Shown piece after piece: positions 57,721 to 64,000 of a DNA stretch of 64,000 bases. This DNA comes from Sipunculus nudus (taxonomy: Eukaryota; Annelida; Sipuncula; Golfingiida; Sipunculidae): NCBI GenBank assembly GCA_026874595.1, contig CM049319.1, positions 39,811,473 through 39,875,472 of the forward strand, given 5' to 3'. The first letter of the stretch is position 1. Each line of letters begins with the position of its first letter. Below the pieces are notes generated by a model. That model made no database searches. It was not told where the DNA came from and saw only the letters and a list, made by a program, of their open reading frames with translations. The translations under genes were made by a program, and so were the position numbers.

Positions 57721-58790
57721 TATCCTATATATTAGTGCAATTCTTCAAATATGGGTCAAAATAGGGTCCGAGTGCTTCATAGGGTATTATTAACACACAA
57801 TCATTGTTATAATTATATCATGAGTTTGACGATTTATTTCGATTCCCGATGTGAGGGTAATATTGCAAGAGTAAGTCCAGATACAATTTTAGGGCAAATT
57901 TTTAAGATCCAAAAAGAAGCCTTAATAAAAAATAGATGTCCTTAATAAGAGGTTCCAATAAAAATATAAATAAATTTTGTATCCATCACTAATAATTGGG
58001 GTATTTTTGTGATTGTTTACAATATACAAGATCTAATGTGCTTCCTACAAAATTTCTATGAACTGCTCTTCAGTATTTTTCACTTGCTGGACTAACGCAG
58101 CCATGTCCTAAATTTTCGTCAACTCCGTTACAACTGCACCAATGTGCCATCTACAGCCATCCATTCGAAGAAATCGAGGGGCCAAGCATATCATTCATTA
58201 CAATGTAGGACATTCAAAGTGAAGGTTCATGGCTTCAATCCAGAGTTTTGATTTTTTTCAGTGAAAAAAGTGTATAAAAAGGTAAGTAGCTTAATTCACC
58301 CATCAACTCTGTTACGCCATTTGTGAAAAAGGTAATCGTTGAAAACTATAAACATCCATAAACAGAGAGAGGCATCGTAAATCTATTAGAAATGAAATAT
58401 TTGTTTAAAACGATTTCATGTCTATTATGTCCACTGATTAGGTAAATTCAAAAAATAATCAGCTCCGTTACCATTAACTCCGTTGCGATTCTATTGTAAC
58501 GGAGTTGACTAATCACCAAACATTTTTTCTATGAAAAGTCCAACCAGTAATAAATCATTCCCTGATGAAAGGATTTATAAATAAGAAGACTGAAGAGAAG
58601 AAGCAGCTTCACTGACCACGTGATATATAGTATAATCCCTTTTAATGCGTTTATCTTGGTCTGGAAAATACTGTTGCTCTTTGAAAAAAATATAACTAAT
58701 TTTGGTAGTTAAAAAATGCTTTAGTCTTGAAATCTGACAGCAATAGTAACATTAAAACTTATATATTAGACATATTTTATAAGTTTGTTT

Positions 58791-59885
58791 TAGAAGTGCG
58801 GACCGGACCGGACCGTTCGATGCACCAAATAAGCATCCTGTCCTTGTCATGTCCATGCAGCTGTAGGCGTTCCGGTCCATAAGGTGGACCGGTCCAAGGG
58901 GTTCGGTCCATTTATTAAAATATCATTAAAATTAAAATATATTGTAATTCCTTTTATTCTACGTTTATTCTACATATTTTTTTCATTACATATATTTGTT
59001 CAAATATTTAACAAAACCGAATATCATACACAGCAAAACGTGCTATAAATGTAATATTATAATCTAAACTTTAATCGCAGGATCTGGGTTTGATTTTTAA
59101 TGGCAAAAATTACAATCTCTGTAAATAATTTTACAGTGGTATATATTTTGTGTTACTGTGTGGGGCATAGTGATTAGAATATAAGCCAAATGTGCAGGGT
59201 GCATGGAGTGAACTGATTTAAAGAATTTGCTTGGCGAGGATAGATGCGGGCTGACATAAGCCGATTAGTTTTGCAGCGGGTCAAGTGCGATTTGATATTG
59301 AAAACTTATTAATCTAATGTGCAGGATTGTGCGAGCTGTTTCAAAGATTATGCTGGGCAAGCATGCGGATTGACATCAGCTGATAAGTTATGTAATGGTT
59401 TATGTGCGATTTGATACAGAAAACTTATTAATCCTTTGTTAATAATATAATATAAAATATATTTAATGTATTCATCGTATAGACATTGGTCTTATTATAC
59501 TGAGCAAAAATATTAGCATTGTGCAACACAGCAGGGACAATGATCTAATGCTGAACATGTCACTTCAATCAAAAGTTAATGACAAAAAATGACCTTTAAC
59601 TGTTACTCAATAGGAAAAAAATATAAAATAATACATGTGCACGTATATAATTGTACTATTGCAGCTGTCATTGCTTTAAATACATTTTATGTAGCCAATG
59701 AGTCTTTCTGAGATGGTTATTACCCCTCGTTCATAACACGATTTGTTGGTGAAACTAAATCCTTAAATTCATCTGTTTAACTTAAACCTTTAAACACTAG
59801 GTCGGGCGGTCCAACCGGTCCAGTCCATGAATAAGCGGTCCGGTATTTTGTGTTATCGGTCCAAGCGGTCCGGTCCGCACCTCTA
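58791..59885. mobile_element. hAT-like element, non-autonomous
   Basis: The ends are TAGAAGTGCGGACCGGACCG (left) and the complement of CGGTCCGGTCCGCACCTCTA (right). The flanking 8 bp are GTTTGTTT (58783-58790) and GTTTATTT (59886-59893), a duplication with one change. GGTCCGGTCC / GGACCGGTCC blocks repeat inside both ends. The 1095 bp encode no transposase that I can recognise. Confidence 0.8.
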
Positions 59886-59937
59886 GTTTATTTATGAGCT
59901 TATAGCTTAAATTCATTGGGTTTACAGGCTAATCACC

Positions 59938-60120
59938 ATGGCTAAGACTGGGAAAGAACGAATGAGGGTATATAGACATTATTATTTTCTGTTGGATTCA
60001 TCTAATGAAGTGTTAGGCATTTATATAAGAAATAATATCCCCATAGCCTATACACGAAAGGAGAACATTCCAGATATGAACATTGTTTGTTGTGTATTCC
60101 GTTTTCTGTTCTACACCTGA
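59938..60120 (+). other. Short open frame starting MAKTGKERMRVYR
   Basis: The 60-codon frame has a basic N-terminus of a kind I associate with transposon-linked or DNA-associated proteins (MxKTxxERMRxYR). After residue 14 the sequence becomes hydrophobic and unrecognisable. It could be a truncated first exon of the gene of the host element. Evidence is weak. Confidence 0.25.
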
Positions 60121-61454
60121 CAGCTTTTAGTGAAACACGAATTCAGGTTGATTACAAGGCCGCTGAAAGTGTTCAACTCAATCACGTTTTAGCATTGCAT
60201 TGACCATCCAAGGACATTATGACCTCTTAATAAAACATGAAGTCTTTAGCATTAAATTAGGAGAAAGTTTTGGAACATGTTACTGTGTACAACATTTTCG
60301 TGGTCGAGCAGGCCCTTTTTACTTAGGATTCACTGTTCAATCCAACAATTGGTATCACTTTAATATTCACGTTATTATTTTAAATATTTGTGAAATTAAT
60401 GGTAAAATTTTATTAGTTTAGATGATCCTAGCATTTAAAGCCTGTTGCATATATAGCACAACTCTTAATTTTATAAGGTAACAAGACTATCATTTTTGTT
60501 GTAAATGCATCAACTCCGTTACAGCTCTTAATTGTTACAATATTTTCCTGGATTAAGATAATGTTGGCATTTCTTTACTTTCTCAAGTATTTTTTTTATT
60601 AAAGGAGAAATATGTTTTTACTGAATTAATATTGAAATGGTTAAATACCAAGTAGGTAGGCATTTAGCAAGTTCTTTCTCGCAACAGAGTTGTTCAATTT
60701 AGCAGTAATTTACATTAATTGACTTTATGTGTTTAACATAAACGTTATGTGGTAAACTTTTGTTTATCTGTGAGGGTGACTTGTGTCGATCCATTTTAGC
60801 ATGATACAACGTGATAGTTATATGTTTACTTTTTGTTCAAATGTGATTAAAGTTTAGGTAAGAACATCTTCATAATTTTATGCGTTAACAACTCCGTTAC
60901 ATTCCAGTAAGCGCAACATTTTAGCCAAAAACTATTTTTCGATCGTTTTCCTTCAGACTTTGCGGCAGTGAACGTTACAAAGTATTGTCAAATGATGCGC
61001 AATTTGTAAGAGATCAGTAATATTGAGAGTACCTGGCTCTTTTAGCAAGTTCTCTTCAATGTACTTTATGGGTCAAACATTTGTGTGCACTATCACCTTA
61101 TAATTGAGCATTAATAAAAATGTCAGGAATAATTTTCATATCAAACTCTAGTGTTTATGATGATTGTGTGCCATACTTTTGTAAAATCTACATACGCGCC
61201 ACATTCAATCTTCTTTTTTTACCGCATTATTTTGTGATTTAAAAAAAATAAACTGCTGTAACGGAGTTGACTTGCTGACTAAAGAGTACTATTCTTCTAT
61301 TGTGGAAAAAAGCAAGTATGGAGAAAAGTGCGCTGCTGATGGGAGTTTTTGACCTTTCATATATCCCGCTTGAAAAGGAAAGTAGAAAAAATGAATTTGG
61401 CAAAAACTTTTTTCCTTCTGTTTGGGAACTCGAAATTGACCCCTATTCGGAGAG

Positions 61455-62950
61455 TTACACATATATAGTTTAGGATGTTACACACTTCTTTATTCCTGCC
61501 TTTTGTACATATACAGTTCAGGATTTCACACACTTCCCGTCATGTGTACATATACAGTTCAGGATTTCACCCACTCCTGTTATCCTGTCCCCGAACAGTT
61601 CAGGATTTCACTAACTCGTGTTATCCTGCTTCCTGTAGATATATAGATTAGGAAGTCACCCATTTCTCTTATCCTGCTTCCTGTAGATATATAGTTAAGG
61701 ATGTCACCTACTTCTCTTATCCTGCCTCCTGTAGTTATATAGTTAGGATGTCGCCGACTTCTCTTACCATTTCTCCTGAAATATATAATTCACGAAGTTA
61801 CCCACTCCTCTTAATATGAATCCTACACATGTACAGTTTAGGATGTCACACTTCTTTTATCCTGCCTCTTGTACATATACATTTCAGGGTTTAACCCACT
61901 CCTTACCTATAATCATGTGCATGTACAGTACAGGATGTCAACCGCCTTTCTTATCCTGCTACCTGTATATTTTAAGTTCAGGATGTTGACCCACTTCTGT
62001 TGTCCTGCCTCTTGTACATATACAGTTCAGGAGGTTGACCACTTCTCTCATCGTGCCTCCTGTCTATATACAGTTCAGGATATTGACCACTTCTTACATC
62101 TGGTATCCTGGACCTGTGCAGTGTATGATGTCACATACTTCTTTTATCCTGCCTGTTGTACATATACAGTTCAGGATTTCACCACTCCTGTTACCCTGCC
62201 TCCTGTACATATACAGTTCAGAATGTCACCCACTCCCGTTATCCTGCCTCCGTAGATATATATTAAAGGATGTCACCAACTCCTATTAACCTGCCTCTTG
62301 TAGATATATAGTTATGATGTCGCCTATCATGCCTCCTAAAATATATAGTTCAGGATGTCACCCGCTCCTCTTAATATGTATCCTATACATGTGTAGTTTG
62401 GGATGTCACCCACTTCTTTAATTCTACCTCCTGTACATATACAGTCGGTTTCAACCCCCTGTTATCCTGCCTCCTGAACATATACAGTTCCGGATTTCAC
62501 TCATTCCTGTTATCCTGCCTTCTGTACATGGACAGTTCAGAATTTCACCCGCATTGTCATCCTGCCTCCTGCAGATATATAGTTAAGTTTGTCACCTACT
62601 CCTATTATCCGGCCTCCAGTAGTTATATAGTTAGGATGTCGCCATACTTCTCTTACCACGTCTCAGAATTTTGACAACTTCTCTCATGCTTCATCGTGTA
62701 CATATATACAGTTCAGGGTTTAAACCTCTCCTGTTACCCTGCCTCCTGTATATGGACTGTTCAGAATGTCACCCACTCCTGTTATCCTACCTCCTGTAGA
62801 TATATAGTTAAGGGTGTCACCTACTTCTCTTATCCTGCCTCCTGTAGTTATATAGTTAGGATGTCGCCGACTTCTATTACCATGTCTCCTGAAATATATA
62901 GTTCAGGATGTCACCCGCTCCTCTTAATATGTATCCTATACATGTGTAGT
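61455..62950. repeat. Second minisatellite locus, irregular part
   Basis: It begins with the same edge as 51897-52255, then has only about two of the GATATATAG-type units (61640-61725), then the same right-edge blocks (61726-61990). More irregular units follow, and a repeat of the edge set lies at 62665-62990. Open frames on both strands (61869-62255, 62696-63058) reflect the 48-bp period. Confidence 0.85.
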
Positions 62951-64000
62951 TTAGGATGTCACACACTTCTTTTACCCTGCCGTCTGTACATATACAGTTC
63001 AGGATTTCACCCACTCCTATTATCCTGCCTCCTGTACATGTACATTTCAGGATTATGACTACTTCTCTTATCCTGTCTACTGTACATGTACAGTTCAGGA
63101 TGTTGACCACTTCTCTTATCCTGCATCCTGTGCATGTACAGTTCAGGATGTTGACTACTTCTCTTATCCTGCATCCTGTAGATGCTCAGTTCAGGATGTT
63201 GACTACTTCTCTTATCCTGTCTGCTGTACATGTACAGTTCACGATGTTGACCACTTCTCTTATCCTGCATCCTGTACATGTACAGTTCAGGATGTTGACT
63301 ACTTCTCTTATCCTGTCTGCTATACATGTACAGTTCACGATGTTGACCACTTCTCTTATCCTGCATCTTGTGAATGTACTGTTCAGGATGTTCACCACTT
63401 CTCTTATCCTGCATCCTGTAGATGCTCAGTTCAGGATGTTGAGTACTTCTCTTATCCTGTCTGCTGTACATGCAAAGTTCACGATGTTGACCACTTCTCT
63501 TATCCTGCATCTGTGCATGTACTGTTCAGGATGTTCACCACTTCTCTTATCCTGCATCCTGTAGATGCTCAGTTCAGGATGTTGAGTACTTCTCTTATCC
63601 TGTCTGCTGTACATGTACAGTTCACGATGATGACCACTTCTCTTATCCTGCATCTTGTGCATGTACTGGTCAGGATGTTGACCACTTTTCTTATCCTGCA
63701 TCCTGTAGATGCTCAGTTCAGGATGTTGAGTACTTCTCTTATCCTGTCTACTATACATGTACAGTTCACGATGTTGACCACTTCTCTTATCCTGCGTCTT
63801 GTGCATGTACAGTTCACGATGATGACCACTTCTCTTATCCTGCATCCTGTACATGTACAGTTCAGGATGTTGACTACTTCTCTTATCCTGTCTGCTGTAC
63901 ATGTACAGTTCACGATGTTGACCACTTCTCTTATCCTGCATCCTGTGCATGTACTGTTCAGGATGTTCACCACTTCTCTTATCCTGCATCCTGTAGATGC
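62951..64000. repeat. Second minisatellite locus, regular part with higher-order units
   Basis: About 22 units of roughly 48 bp (CATCCTGTACATGTACAG + TTCAGGATGTTGACCACT + TCTCTTATCCTG) alternate between GTCTGCTGTACATGTACAGTT and GCATCCTGTAGATGCTCAGTT forms. This gives 96- and 144-bp super-units. The array runs off the window end. Long open frames on both strands (62956-63564, 63007-63510, 63426-63989) are repeat translations. Confidence 0.92.

Larger units (their letters stand above)
57735..61450. mobile_element. Sequence inserted between two minisatellite arrays, with CTCCGTTAC motifs
   Basis: Minisatellite text stops at about 57730 and resumes at about 61455. The ends show weak inverted similarity (ATATGGGTCAA..TCCGAGT at the left, the complement of CTCGAAATTGACCCCTAT at the right). 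Inside, CAACTCCGTTAC-like motifs recur on both strands. A hAT-like element is nested at 58791-59885. I find no certain transposase. The short frames at 59938-60120 and 60200-60421 are described separately or unsupported. Confidence 0.5.

Overview
This window is repeat-dense nuclear DNA from an animal, most likely a bivalve mollusc. The evidence for that is the AT-rich composition, long (TA)n tracts, several Ty3/Gypsy-type retroelements, a LINE, hAT-like and PIF/Harbinger-like short DNA elements, foldback elements and satellite arrays. Two dispersed families, one built around TGACCTTGACCTTTGACC and one ending in a GACGGACG / CTATAGCTCAG / CAGTCAGCTGAGCT block, look to me like molluscan repeats. 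I know that from general familiarity, not from a search, and I do not name a species. I see no convincing host gene, tRNA or rRNA. Nearly every coding trace belongs to a mobile element.

Layout. 1-2.6 kb: unassigned DNA and a likely solo LTR (1838-2585). 2.6-7.6 kb: a decayed minus-strand Ty3/Gypsy gag-pol (element A) whose gag is split by a 2.9 kb inverted-repeat element (4593-7501). 7.1-12.2 kb: three near-identical tandem copies of a 1694-bp block that carries the end of that element, the gag start and a LINE fragment. 11.9-13.9 kb: a degenerate minus-strand LINE (ORF1, endonuclease start, RT pieces). 14.7-17.2 kb: dispersed repeats. 18.2-22.7 kb: a second decayed minus-strand Gypsy (element B) with an LTR remnant at each end and a CpG-rich PIF/Harbinger-like MITE in its integrase. 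24.9-25.9 kb: a possible inverted-repeat element. 27.1-30.2 kb: a foldback element full of TGTGACCACA palindromes, inserted in a dispersed repeat with a TTATTC target duplication. 30.8-31.2 kb: a hAT-like MITE. 32.6-38.5 kb: a satellite of about 347 bp, interrupted by a 2.5 kb element that itself holds a 278-bp tandem repeat. 38.5-48.4 kb: a second foldback copy in the opposite orientation, split by a young LTR retrotransposon (40644-47323). 49.3-51.9 kb: Gypsy element C. 51.9-57.7 kb: a 48-bp minisatellite of about 98 homogeneous units. 57.7-61.45 kb: an inserted sequence with recurring CTCCGTTAC motifs and a nested hAT-like element. 61.45-64 kb: a second, related array.

The best-preserved gene is the 968-codon gag-protease-integrase ORF of the 40.6-47.3 kb element. 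Integrase lies upstream of the RT/RNase H remnant, the order known from GMR1-type Ty3/Gypsy elements, and the gag has a SCAN-like region. The reverse transcriptase palm is deleted, so this copy looks defective. Its nearly identical LTRs carry a CArG box, a CCAAT box and a palindromic CRE, and its leader holds splice-site-like motifs. Nothing here is a gene network. The window reads as a history of nested insertions and tandem expansions.
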